From: Russula earlei
Taxonomy: Eukaryota > Basidiomycota > Agaricomycetes > Russulales > Russulaceae
Length of the DNA stretch: 16,662 nucleotides
Reading direction: 5' to 3'
Assembly: GCA_025769875.1 (NCBI GenBank)
Contig: JAGFNK010001002.1
Location: 1-16,662, forward strand
Shown here: positions 1 to 8,189 of the stretch, piece by piece
Numbering within the stretch: position 1 is the first letter of the stretch
Layout: each line of letters starts with the position of its first letter
Program-made: the position numbers and the translations under genes
Notes under the pieces: model-generated
What the model was told of the DNA's origin: nothing
The model's database searches: none
The model's input: the letters and a program-made list of their open reading frames with translations, nothing else

Positions 1-89
1 CTCTCCCTCTCCTTCCTACCAAACAGCTTCTTCCTTCCCTGGCTCTCAAGCTGCTTCCCCACTCCCATCTCCTGTGTCACTGCATTGGT

Positions 90-392
90 GACGATGACGA
101 CGACTCGGCATGGCCATAGTGCCCTCCGACGGCCACGAATCGTGAGCGTGGCCCATGGCCACTGTGACGATCTGGCTGCCGTGACGGTGGTGTGCTCATG
201 GCCGTGACGACGGCACGTTTGCCTGGCGAAGCACTCCTCCCACTGGCTCCCATTCCCCTCCACTGGCGACGATGACGACGACTCGGGCATGGCCATGGCG
301 ACCTCGCGACGGCCACGAATCGTGAGCATGGCCCATGGCCACTGTGACGATCTGGCCGCCGTGACGGCGACGTGCCCATGGCCGTGACGACG
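90..392 (+). repeat. Two tandem copies of a ~125-bp GC-rich repeat
   Basis: Copy one (about 90-211) and copy two (about 268-392) share the order GACGATGACGACGACTCGG, CATGGCCAT, CGACGGCCACGAATCGTGAGC, GGCCCATGGCCACTGTGACG and CATGGCCGTGACGACGGCA, with a few substitutions. They start about 178 bp apart. The last positions of each copy match closely, so this is a real duplication rather than shared composition. Confidence 0.8.
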
Positions 393-548
393 GCAGGCGA
401 CGCTTTCTCTTCTCTGCTGCTCTCCCATCCTCTCGAATTGCTTTGCACCTCAATGCCCTCTCCTTTGCCACCTCCTCCGGCACGCGCGACGACTCAGGCC
501 AAGACCACAAGAACACCCAGTGGCCACAAATGCCAATCGCGAATCCGG

Positions 549-637
549 TGCGCGGTTCATGATCTTTTTTTTTTTTTTGTATGTCTATTTACCGTCTCAT
601 TCTGCCCCCCTTTTCTAACCCTTTCTCACGTTCACAG
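549..637 (+). other. Intron-like module 1 (GTGCGC ... TTCACAG)
   Basis: It begins GTGCGC, has a run of 14 T at 565-578, a branch-like TTCTAACC at 613-620, and ends TTCACAG before CATGGCCAGC. The flanks resemble those of the module at 851: both are preceded by a CGCGAA(T/C)CC-type sequence and followed by a CATG(G/A)CCAG-type sequence. It may be a true intron of a decayed gene family; splicing is not shown. Confidence 0.45.
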
Positions 638-850
638 CATGGCCAGCATTACGGCGATGACACAGCGATCAAGAGAGCGACACGTGTTTCGTGCGTTCTC
701 GCCCTTTCCTTTGTTTTTCACCTCTGCCTCCTCAGCTCAGCTCTACTTTGCCCATGGATCTCAATACCCTCTGCCCTCTTAGCGACCCCAAGCCAACACC
801 ACAAGAGCACCCGATGGCCATGGAAGCAATTCCGCGTAATCGCGAACCCC

Positions 851-907
851 GTACGCTTTTTCTTTTCTTTTCTTTTTTTTTTTGTTCTAACCGGTTCTCA
901 GCAACAG
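851..907 (+). other. Intron-like module 2 (GTACGC ... ACAG)
   Basis: It begins GTACGC after CGCGAACCCC, has a T-rich tract at 857-884, TTCTAACC at 885-892, and candidate acceptors at 901 (CTCAG) and 907 (CAACAG), followed by CATGACCAGG. It is parallel to the module at 549-637 in both flanks and in internal order. Confidence 0.45.
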
Positions 908-1159
908 CATGACCAGGACCGCGGTGATGACGCAGCCGTCGAGAAGGGTGTTTTTGCTGACCGGATCAACGGACACACGCCCATCCCCTTATCCCACTAA
1001 CACCGACCCCATCCAGCTCGACCGCCCACTCCAGTGACGCACGGCGCAGCCCCACGCGCCCCGTCTCGCTCTCAGCAGCGCAGCCCCGCCCGCGAGCGCA
1101 ACGAGACAAGCACCTCGGCAGAGGACTCATTCCCTCGTGCATCCACTTCCCTTCACCCG

Positions 1160-1208
1160 GTACGTCTTCCTTTTTGCTCTGATTGCTCTTCCTGACCTCT
1201 CTTCACAG
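1160..1208 (+). other. Intron-like module 3 (GTACGT ... TTCACAG)
   Basis: A 49-bp segment starts GTACGT and ends CTTCACAG, with a CTGAC branch-like site near 1192 and a pyrimidine-rich interior. It is followed by an ACACATGGCATGG sequence that weakly resembles the CATGGCCAGG flank of the other modules. Confidence 0.35.
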
Positions 1209-1404
1209 TGACACACATGGCATGGATGCCGCGATGATGCTGCCCCCTCCCCTCCCGAATTCAGTGGAATAACGAACCCGGTGCGCATTTTCTTTCTTTT
1301 TTTTTCACTTTTTCACGTGCTCTCTCTCATCCTCTCATTCCCACTACACGGTTTCCTGTTGGGCTTCAAGGCGATGTGCTTATGGTCCTCACGGCAGCGC
1401 TCTC

Positions 1405-1488
1405 CCACCCACTGGCACCCATTCCCCTGCAATGGCGACCATGACGACTCGGCCGTAGATATGACGACCTCGCGATGGCCACGACCGC
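1405..1488 (+). repeat. Third, partial copy of the GC-rich repeat
   Basis: The order CCCACTGGC, CCCATTCCCCT, AATGGCGAC, ATGACGACTCGG, GACGACCTCGCGA and GGCCACGA repeats the sequence at about 236-318 with substitutions and a short gap. Here the repeat runs straight into GTGCGTTTTTTCG at 1489, which resembles the start of the intron-like modules elsewhere in this region. Confidence 0.7.
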
Positions 1489-1973
1489 GTGCGTTTTTTC
1501 GTTTTCATTTCTATATGGTTTTTGATATTTTCTTGCCAGTTTACGAGCGCGCGGCGTTCCTCTCCCCTCCCCTCTGCTCCGGTTGACCCACGCCGCCAAA
1601 AGGGGCCTCCTGTGAGCGACGGGTCAACGCATCGCATGGACGCGGCCATTTGCACGCCAAAAAGGGCCGTTCTCACCGCTTTCAAATCCCTCGCGCGGCC
1701 CTGGCCAACGACGGTGGGGTGTGCATGAACCCGAATGGCACACAACTGTGCTTCCCGCGTGCGCGACATTCTTGCGTTCTCGCGCGTTAGGGGTCGCGCG
1801 GACCACTGACGCATTCCGCATCCCTGTCCTGTCCTGTCCTCCGTCCTCCCCCTCCTCCCATCTCCTCTACCCAACTCCAGTGCGCGCGATGCGTTTTCGT
1901 TTCGCGGCTCGGTGCATTTTTTAAAATTTCTACTCATTTGCTGCAAAACGCGAGGACGGCACCACAGTGGCCT

Positions 1974-2044
1974 GTACGCATTTCCTTTTTTTTTTTTTTT
2001 TCCTTCTCAATTCACTCTCGATTTCTAACCTGTCATAGTAACAG
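1974..2044 (+). other. Intron-like module 4 (GTACGC ... ACAG)
   Basis: It begins GTACGC after CAGTGGCCT, carries a long T run at about 1986-2001, TTCTAACC at 2023-2030 and ACAG at 2041-2044, then CACGGCCAGG. This matches the layout of the modules at 549 and 851, including the downstream GGCCAG flank. Confidence 0.45.
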
Positions 2045-2290
2045 CACGGCCAGGTCCGCAACAATAATACCACCATCAAGCTCGGCCTCAAATGACAAGT
2101 CACTCGAATGTTCAATGATCTGCGATTATTGCGCTTGACCTGTTCCAGCTGGCTTTCTTTTCCCCGTGCTTGCGTTTTTCCTTTTCTTTCCTGTTTCAGT
2201 TTTCTAAATACCCTCTTCCCTATCCTTAGATTTTCAGCCTCCTTCGACACGCGACCGGCCAATTCCCACCCCCGAGACCCTGATGGCACG

Positions 2291-2830
2291 TGACGGTTTC
2301 CCGCGCTTGCGATATCACGTCGAGTTGTGTTTTCTTGGCCAGCTCTCAGATCACACCAAATGCAATCCAGTTGTCTATGTAACTTTCAGTGAATATAATG
2401 ATTTCATAAGATTATTTTATTTTCCACTGATAAATGAGTTGATCTATATCCAGTTTAACTGGGCTGAGCTGTAGCACTATGGTTGGTTGAGTGATTAACA
2501 TCAAGCACAGTTGACTTGGTCATATGATGAATTGCTGTCTTTGATAGGATCATGGTAAGAGGTCAGTTTTTGGTTGGTTGAGATTTTGTGTATTGATATG
2601 GATTGTTCTGCTAGATGACATGAAGATTACACATTCACTCAAAAAGGGATTATACCCAGTAATGAGTGATACTAAAGGCATTTTAGAAACTGAATTTTGA
2701 ACCCAAAGTGAAACATTTAAAACTCAAGGATTTTATATAACTGCTAAAATGGGCCTTATAAGTAAACAGGATTACACATGATGATAATTGTGAGATTATG
2801 ATATACCTCCTCTCCCTTTATCCAAAAAAG
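2291..2830. other. AT-rich spacer, no gene seen
   Basis: The sequence is AT-rich with frequent stops in all frames. TTGGTTGG words recur (near 2481 and 2571), and the 13-mer GGATTACACATGA lies at 2769-2781 and again at 2830-2842. No coding, RNA or transposon signature could be supported. Confidence 0.5.
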
Positions 2831-2842
2831 GATTACACATGA
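2769..2842 (+). repeat. 13-bp direct repeat GGATTACACATGA, 61 bp apart
   Basis: The copies at 2769-2781 and 2830-2842 are identical. A related GATTACACATTCA lies near 2625. They may be footprints of an old insertion, but the segment between them has no element features. Confidence 0.5.
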
Positions 2843-2854
2843 AGAGATTGCTCA

Positions 2855-2906
2855 CGGCCTGCCGAAGGCGCACCCCTTGGGCGAAGCCCAAGCAAGCTTC
2901 AGCTTG
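2855..2906. repeat. Cluster of short hairpins
   Basis: Two perfect hairpins adjoin: CTTGGGC-GAA-GCCCAAG (2876-2892) and CAAGCT-TC-AGCTTG (2893-2906). A weaker GCC...GGC pair lies just upstream (about 2858-2870). GC-rich hairpin chains like this occur in fungal LTRs and dispersed repeats; no partner copy is present in this window to prove it. Confidence 0.55.
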
Positions 2907-3030
2907 TCAGTCATGAATCAGTAAGCAATCAGTAATCAATCAGTAAGCAACCATCAGTCATGAATCAGCAATCAGTAAGCAATCAGTAAGTGACCATGAT
3001 CAAGATCAGTAAGCAATCACTAAGCCAGAC
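2907..3030 (+). repeat. Degenerate tandem repeat of AATCAGTAAGC
   Basis: The word AATCAGTAAGC and shortened or altered forms (AATCAGTAATC, AATCAGCAATC, GATCAGTAAGC) recur about eight times with uneven spacing, mixed with TCAGTCATG. Spacing is irregular and there are no unique spacers, so this is a degraded microsatellite or minisatellite. Confidence 0.7.
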
Positions 3031-3834
3031 ATATGAGTAATCACAGATGAGTCAGCAAAACAGATGACAGTTGGAGAACAAGAGAATCTTAACATATGAA
3101 CACATTTGTCAGTGACACCGACCCCAGTCAGTGACACTAAGAGTCTCTCTTCACTCTACTGAGAAGAGCTCTTCTTCTTCAAACCTCTATCTACTCACTT
3201 TCTCTTTGTGTTGCTTAGGGTAACAGATTTCCTAAGTGCATATAGCTTGTGGGAAACCCCCCTCAACTATCACATACAACTTACCCTAGCTTCTCAATGG
3301 ACCAAGTTGTACTAGGAAGGGTCTATTGGCCATAACCTGCTTAGCATAAAACACTAGTGACCACTGCAGGGAAGCTCTTAGAGCAACTTGAATTGTCTTC
3401 ATCTCTTCAAACAAACTCATCTCAGGCTTGAGAATTGACACAGCTAGTTACCATGACACATGTAGATCATGTGAGCAAGAGGTGCTAGAGGGCCATCCTG
3501 GAGCATGGCAATGATGATGATGCTGTAGATCAGTCAATGCTATTTTCCTGTTGTGAAGATTTGTACATTCCACAAAGCCCTTATAATAGTGTTTCATTAG
3601 GGCTCACATTTGATTACTCACCTTTCCACATAGATTTTATGCCTTCATGTCTAATTTCTATCTTGTGGCACCATTAGAAATTGTATATTATAGGACCTAG
3701 ATCTGGAGTTACATAGGTTCCAGTAGGTTTTCTAGGATTCCATCCCAAACCATCCAGCCAGGTTTTCAAGAATATGGACCTGGGTGTCCAAGTGTCTAAG
3801 TTTCCAGGTTTTAGCTGGTTTTCTGTGGTTTTCT
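3031..3834. other. AT-rich stretch, possibly an old LTR/leader remnant
   Basis: No open frame of useful length with a known motif is present. A short inverted pair, AGGGTAA (near 3219) and TTACCCT (near 3281), and pyrimidine-rich sequence at 3130-3210 could belong to a decayed retrotransposon leader that began with the hairpin cluster near 2855. No terminal repeat, primer site or protease/RT motif was found, so this is only a suggestion. Confidence 0.3.
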
Positions 3835-3859
3835 GAGGTTTCTCAACTTGAGAAACCTC
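3835..3859. repeat. 12-bp palindrome with 1-nt centre
   Basis: GAGGTTTCTCAA (3835-3846), one C, then TTGAGAAACCTC (3848-3859) form a perfect inverted repeat. The flanking 150 bp upstream are rich in GGTTTTC words. The function is unknown; it could be a relic of two inverted terminal ends. Confidence 0.85.
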
Positions 3860-3992
3860 TGGTAACTGAGAGGCACAATTACTGATGCTTCGACCATCGT
3901 CCTATGTGTTTTCTGAAGACCCGAAGCAATGCAATAGCCAGATGTATAAGAAAGATTTTTATTTTCTAGAGGCTGTATAATGGCATCAATCA

Positions 3993-4011
3993 TGTTGGAC
4001 ATGCAGCCACT
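3993..4011 (+). repeat. Copia-2 5' LTR, first 19 bp
   Basis: TGTTGGACATGCAGCCACT begins with TGTTGG, the exact inverse of CCAACA at the end of the distal LTR piece (8913-8918). Copia-1 inserted right after it, duplicating CCACT. Joined to 8691-8918 it gives a 247-bp LTR, close to the 250 bp of the copia-3 LTR, whose start also contains CAGCCAC. Confidence 0.75.
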
Positions 4012-4276
4012 TGTTGAGATTACCACTGCTTTTGGGCAGTCTGATGTAATCACAGCCCAGTCGCATTAACGCGTCGGCTCCCACGGACCTGGGCGCTCCC
4101 GGCTCACGCTGCATCGCTCATGCATCGGATCAGCCCGGACCTGGCTCAGCTCAGATGCTGCAGCCTGCGTATGTTACAATGATAAGTTAATTGATGACAA
4201 TCGGTAGCTACTAACGACTGATCCTTTATGATACAAGTTGGTAGTTATGATTACATTGCTTAGAGACGCTTTCGCG

Positions 4277-4284
4277 TATTTAAG
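4277..4284 (+). promoter_or_regulatory. TATA-like box of the copia-1 5' LTR
   Basis: TATTTAAG lies 34 nt upstream of the duplicated leader unit at 4311, the distance expected between a TATA box and a transcription start. The same box is at 8460-8467 in the 3' LTR. Confidence 0.65.
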
Positions 4285-4310
4285 AGGCACTCAATTAGCT
4301 AGATTGCTTC

Positions 4311-4450
4311 AGTTTTGTCTTACACAAACTGAAGTGAGTACTTACTGTTTCCTATCTTATCTATCGCATCTAATCACGCGTTGTAGATATCTTTGATAGG
4401 TATTACTGATTTATAGTTTTGTCTTACACAAACTGAAATATCTTTGATAG
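4311..4450 (+). other. Leader unit with intron (first copy) and spliced-form second copy, copia-1 5' LTR
   Basis: Exon-like A (4311-4333) is followed by a 53-bp intron-like segment (4334-4386: GTGAGT ... CTAATC ... TTGTAG) and exon-like B (4387-4399, ATATCTTTGATAG). After a 15-bp spacer, 4415-4450 repeats A joined directly to B with no mismatch over 36 nt. The junction CTGAA|ATATC falls exactly at the predicted splice sites. This is the form a cDNA of the spliced leader would have. The 3' LTR carries the same arrangement at 8494-8633. Confidence 0.85.
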
Positions 4451-4502
4451 ATCTTAAGGATCTTATCGCTCTTATCATAACCTGCGCCCATCTGCTTCAA
4501 CA

Positions 4503-4516
4503 GGTTATGGGCCCTG
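4503..4516 (+). other. Copia-1 primer binding site (half initiator tRNA-Met)
   Basis: GGTTATGGGCCCTG directly abuts the LTR. It is complementary to the anticodon arm of eukaryotic initiator tRNA-Met (complement GGTTATGAGCCCTG) with one difference that still allows a G-U pair. Priming by a cut tRNA-iMet is known for Drosophila copia and yeast Ty5. Confidence 0.75.
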
Positions 4517-4940
4517 ACCGTGTCTAAATTCCAAAGGTGAAGATCAACACACAAGCTCATCATTTTTCCTCGATATACATCTCCCTTATTCAAGAGCCTC
4601 TGTTAATCAGACGACACCCTACTCCCTCGGTCCCTGGAGCCGAAGGATTGACAGCGCATGCTATCACGCGTCAGGGGTACTGATTTATCTTCATTAATCC
4701 GGTAACAACCGCTCCATTAGCCCGGATTGGCAATCCACGTTTACCTAACATTTACTCACGGCACCCTCGCACCATGTTTACGTTCCCTCCCAAAATCTCG
4801 ATCACTCGCTTGGTCATCTCGCTTACTGGCCATTACCCCACAATCATGAATAGTTATCGCGTGTCGCACATCACAGATGATAGTCTCTCCAGCAATACCA
4901 CTTGGGACGCTGGGGGAGATCTCCCTTAGACGCACGCGCT
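4517..4940. other. Copia-1 leader and gag start, too decayed to read
   Basis: This is interior sequence of copia-1 between the primer site and the first readable gag frame. Several frames carry stops, and no start codon can be defended. A gag N-terminus is expected here from the order of domains downstream. Confidence 0.45.
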
Positions 4941-4941
4941 C

Positions 4942-5615
4942 TTGAAATATACGTTCAGAAAGGTCACATTGGCAGTAAAAAATGACATCAAATTGTTTAC
5001 TCGCAAGCTCAAGTGGAGGAACTCAAACGCGCATACGGCGGCGTTGGATCAAATGTCAGCATTCATATTCATTCGTAGCCCTCACAGGCACATTCCTAGA
5101 CGACATACATCCGGCGTTCCCGCAATTGCAACAATTAAACGATGCAAGAATCACTCTCCTAAACGACGACATACTCATATCGAATCTCCTTATCACTTTC
5201 ATATTCACTAAAGCGTTATCCGACGCTTACTCGGCTGTCGCAGTCAAACAATTCTAGCCACCGGCGCTCCGATGGACCTTTCCCCGGTCGTCGGGCCGGC
5301 CTCTCCACCCTCACTTAATACAGACATTCCGGTAAAGATAGACAACGCTACGTCCGAAACACAATGCTATTATTGCAACAAACTTGGGCACACACTCCGG
5401 ACTATCAGAAGAGAAGGGAGAAGGCGACGAAAGACAAAGTGACAGGCACTGACAGGAACGTCAGCGATGTACATAGTGGGCACTACTGCACTATCACCGA
5501 GGTGTCGGACATCCGATGAAGATGAGATTCGGGTTTCCCTTTACACGGCGGCTAGATCTTGATCGACCACGGAGCTACCCATTACATTAGTCCGTTCCGG
5601 ACTCCCGACTTCATT
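4942..5615 (+). pseudogene. Copia-1 gag-protease remnant
   Basis: Gag forms the particle and binds RNA; protease cuts the polyprotein. Readable pieces occur in changing frames. About 5060-5257 encodes gag-like sequence (a stretch with DDIHPAFPQLQQLNDARITL). A zinc knuckle at 5365-5406 reads C-X2-C-X4-H-X4, but its last cysteine is replaced by isoleucine. At 5559-5615 a protease motif reads LIDHGATHYISPF, where the family has D-S/T-G, so the catalytic triplet has become DHG. These breaks mean neither protein works. Identification rests on the order knuckle, protease, integrase, RT typical of copia. Confidence 0.75.
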
Positions 5616-5617
5616 TA

Positions 5618-6430
5618 TTGTGCTCCGGCCTCCATGCGTTACTCTGGGAGGTCTTGCAGTCATCAGACAGATCTGGACTGGATTGGTATCTGTCCTGCCA
5701 GCCAGAAGGAGTTGGAGATATTCTATTAACCCTCATAGACATCATACATGTATCGAAGGCCGATGCACGCGACTACTCAGTGCGCGCACTACTTCGGAAC
5801 GAGGGATGCATCACATACACTCAAGAGGGGTGTTCAAATTTACACATCAAAAGATTGGAAGATCGCGCAAATCTGGAGCACAATATACTGTTCATCATAT
5901 TCATTTCATAACTCCAGCTCTACACGTGCACAGAAGTGCCCTTTTCATTCCACATCTCGCATCAGCGCATGGAACATATGTTTCCACCTGCGCGTTAATC
6001 TACTACAGTGATTCTGGTACTCAGATCTCGCTTAGCGCTACAGATCACGATCAGTCATCTTGTCCGGGGTATGCACTCGGCTAGCAAGCTTGGCTAGCGA
6101 ACGCGACTTCTTTTCTCGGCTGCCCCTTAGCGATCGGATCCTCGGCTACAAATTATCTACGGTACCTTAGCCGATCTGCTACACGCGAGATCAATTCGAG
6201 GCGCTAGCTATTGGGCAACGCGCGCTCAGATCAGTCTTGGATCAGCGAGGAATCACACAGATTAACAATGCCAGATTTACCACAGGAGAACGGAGGAGCC
6301 GAAAGATGGACTGAGACCCTTGGAGACAACACGCGCTCACAGTTGCACGGCGCTGGTCTCACTCTCGGGTCCTGGAGCTAAATACTAACGCTGCCATCCA
6401 TATCTACAATCGGACTCCATCACGCATTTC
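5618..6430 (+). pseudogene. Copia-1 integrase remnant
   Basis: Integrase inserts the cDNA. Two family motifs survive: PDLPQENGGAERWTETL at about 6271-6321, matching the copia P-Q-x-N-G-x-A-E-R motif that holds the catalytic glutamate, and AAIHIYNRTPSRI at 6390-6428, matching the downstream NRTP motif. Upstream, 5618-6060 is open in overlapping frames without a clear His-Cys finger or the first two catalytic aspartates. Several frameshifts separate the parts. The region lies correctly between the protease and RT remnants. Confidence 0.75.
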
Positions 6431-7129
6431 TCAGTGGGTGCACACTTCATCCAGCTTCATCATTCCACGTCTTCAGATGTAGGGCGTATCTGCACACGCC
6501 TGACCGTCATAATCTTATCGTCGCGCGACAAGCGCAGACATACTGCTACTCAGGGGACATGTTACTAACACTGCTCCGCCTGCACAATTCTTGGTCCTTA
6601 CAGGATCGGTGATACTCAATGCCAAATTCACACAAACCGGTTGATTGCGCATCTCCGGAAACCCCATTAGACTCCCTACACACCACACTCACTTCACCTT
6701 ACCCCGCATCACACAGCCAGATCCCCTCATTCCGCCTCACTGCACACAGCCTGTACATCATGCCAAACTCACTCGGCACCGTCGGGACACTCCATCTGTT
6801 CCCCGCGTCCACTCTCATTTAGACATTCTGGGTCTTGCTCGCGTCCGCTGTCCGAAATATCTCGGAGGGACTGCGCACGCAGATCCGAGAGGGCGCTTGT
6901 CGCATACGGCTCGGCTACAGCGGAATAGATCTAGAGGCTACATATCAGGGAAAGCCCCCTTTATCAGAATCTGCCGACAGGTGGCAAGTCGCGTATCCAT
7001 ATGTGATCGGCGCACTTGCGTAAACTGGTACCTGGGATCTCAATGATCTTATTGATCTTATCAGCATGGGTGTGTTAAGCACGCAAATCCATCAAGAGAT
7101 TTCGCGCGTGCCTTCTAATTGCATAGGGG
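6431..7129. other. Copia-1 integrase-RT linker, no motif seen
   Basis: The interior is rich in His, Pro, Ser and Thr codons in two frames (about 6619-7046), as usual for the variable linker between integrase and RT in copia polyproteins. No motif can be named. Confidence 0.5.
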
Positions 7130-7935
7130 TTCACCCAAGTCGAAGGCATTGTAGTTGATGAAACCTTCTCACCAGTAGCCAGGTCCGAGTCTTAGCGACT
7201 CTTTATTAGCATTGATCGCACTATAGGATTGGGAGATCCGAAGACTGTCCAGTCGGCATCCCTCTTCGGCTCACTGGGTGATGAAGATTAGATTCATTTG
7301 GAGCAACCGCAAGGTTTCATCACACCAAAAGCACTTATCTGGTCTTACACAGACCTATCGTACATGGGATTTACGCTCTCATGGAGTCCTTAGTGGCTCG
7401 CGTTCACTCGCACGCATTCTCATGCGGGCATATGTCATTGCCAAGACGCGGGGGGATCGCATTATCATTTTATCATTTCATCATTATCCTCTGTGTCGAT
7501 GACGTTACTATCTTAGGCGACTCTCACAGTTTCCACGCCCACCTCTGCGGGCATACACCTCACACATCTATCTTTGTCTATGCGCTATGAGTTGACAGAT
7601 CTAGGCGAGATTGCATCATACCTCGGGATCCGCATTTCACGTGATCGCTCGGCTAACACAGACATCGATCAATCAAGGTACATCTCAGATCGCTTCGGGA
7701 TGGTGGATTCCACTCCACTCCTGTAATCTCGGAGGTCTCACCTCGGGATGGCAGGACTTCCGCTCCGCTTTCGCATTCCGCTCCGTTCCGACGCAGGAAA
7801 CGCAGTTGATCAAGCACTCCGGAGAAGCAACGCCTATATGAAGACTAGGCAATATCAGCGTTCTATTGGAAGCCTCCTCTATGTGCACATCTGGATGCGT
7901 TTACACACTTCCTTTGCAGTCTCTCGACTGTATGC
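7130..7935 (+). pseudogene. Copia-1 reverse transcriptase remnant
   Basis: RT copies the element RNA into DNA. Signature blocks occur in order but in different frames: FTQVEGIVVDETFSPVAR (7130-7183), followed by an in-frame stop at 7193; HLSGLTQTYRTW (7332-7367); the catalytic block CVDDVTILGD around 7492-7521, with C for the usual Y of YVDD; LTDLGEIASYLGIRISRD within 7586-7650; and YQRSIGSLLY followed by SFAVSRL (7853-7932). The shifts between blocks exclude a working enzyme. After the last block the expected RNase H is absent. Confidence 0.9.
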
Positions 7936-8045
7936 TCACACGCGTTCACACACTTTCTCTTGCAGTCTCTTGACTGTGCGTTTACATGCGTCCACACGCG
8001 TTCACCCTTCCTCTTGGAGTCTTTCGACTCACAGTCTCTGGACTC
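7917..8045 (+). repeat. Tandem hairpin minisatellite in place of RNase H
   Basis: Four units carry a CAGTC-NNNN-GACTG type hairpin: 7917-7930, 7963-7976, 8017-8030 (GAGTC...GACTC) and 8032-8045 (last arm imperfect). The first two units are 46 bp apart and share CACACGCGTTCAC. This repeat follows the last RT block directly. Confidence 0.75.
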
Positions 8046-8189
8046 ACCCACTTTTCATTCATTTGCAGTCCTATCTTATCAGGACGTCTACGCATTGATG
8101 GTCCACTTCGCTGCACGCCCACACGCGACTCCAGTCTTTTGTGTCACTGGATCAGATCTTATCTCTCATCGACCGACTGTATCAATCAC

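Larger units (their letters stand above)
1..2290. other. GC-rich repeat-derived region without a supported gene
   Basis: The stretch is rich in C, G and CpG, and changes sharply to AT-rich sequence near 2290. Open frames exist on both strands, but none shows a recognisable domain, and they overlap each other in conflicting frames, as expected in GC-rich repeats. What can be seen is a set of diverged copies of one repeat (90-392 and 1405-1488) and several intron-like modules, each beginning with GTRCGY and a T-rich run (549, 851, 1160, 1281, 1489, 1974). A short CCTGT run lies near 1820-1850. It may be a decayed multi-exon repeat family or an unrecognised transposable element. I see no promoter or conserved protein. 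Confidence 0.55.
4012..4502 (+). repeat. Copia-1 5' LTR (491 bp)
   Basis: It begins TGTTGA and ends TCAACA, and matches 8197-8685 with two substitutions and four 1-bp indels. A TATA-like TATTTAAG at 4277-4284 should set transcription near 4305-4312, where a hairpin (CTTCAGTTT...AAACTGAAG, 4307-4334) sits. The leader unit, its intron-like segment and its intron-less second copy follow (4311-4450). Confidence 0.95.

Noticed and set aside
77..1946. Several open frames of 60-185 codons on both strands in the GC-rich left region.
   Set aside because: They overlap in conflicting frames, show no domain or consistent start context, and coincide with repeats and T-rich modules.
2907..3030. Repeat array resembling a CRISPR.
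   Set aside because: Units are short, unequal and degenerate, with no constant repeat or unique spacers, in a eukaryotic setting.
3301..3700. Possible gypsy-type gag after an LTR-like leader.
   Set aside because: No frame longer than a few dozen codons, no zinc knuckle, protease or RT motif, and no terminal repeat partner.
7685..8051. Minus-strand open frames over the RT end and hairpin repeat of copia-1.
   Set aside because: The plus strand carries clear RT motifs here; the reverse frames have no recognisable content.
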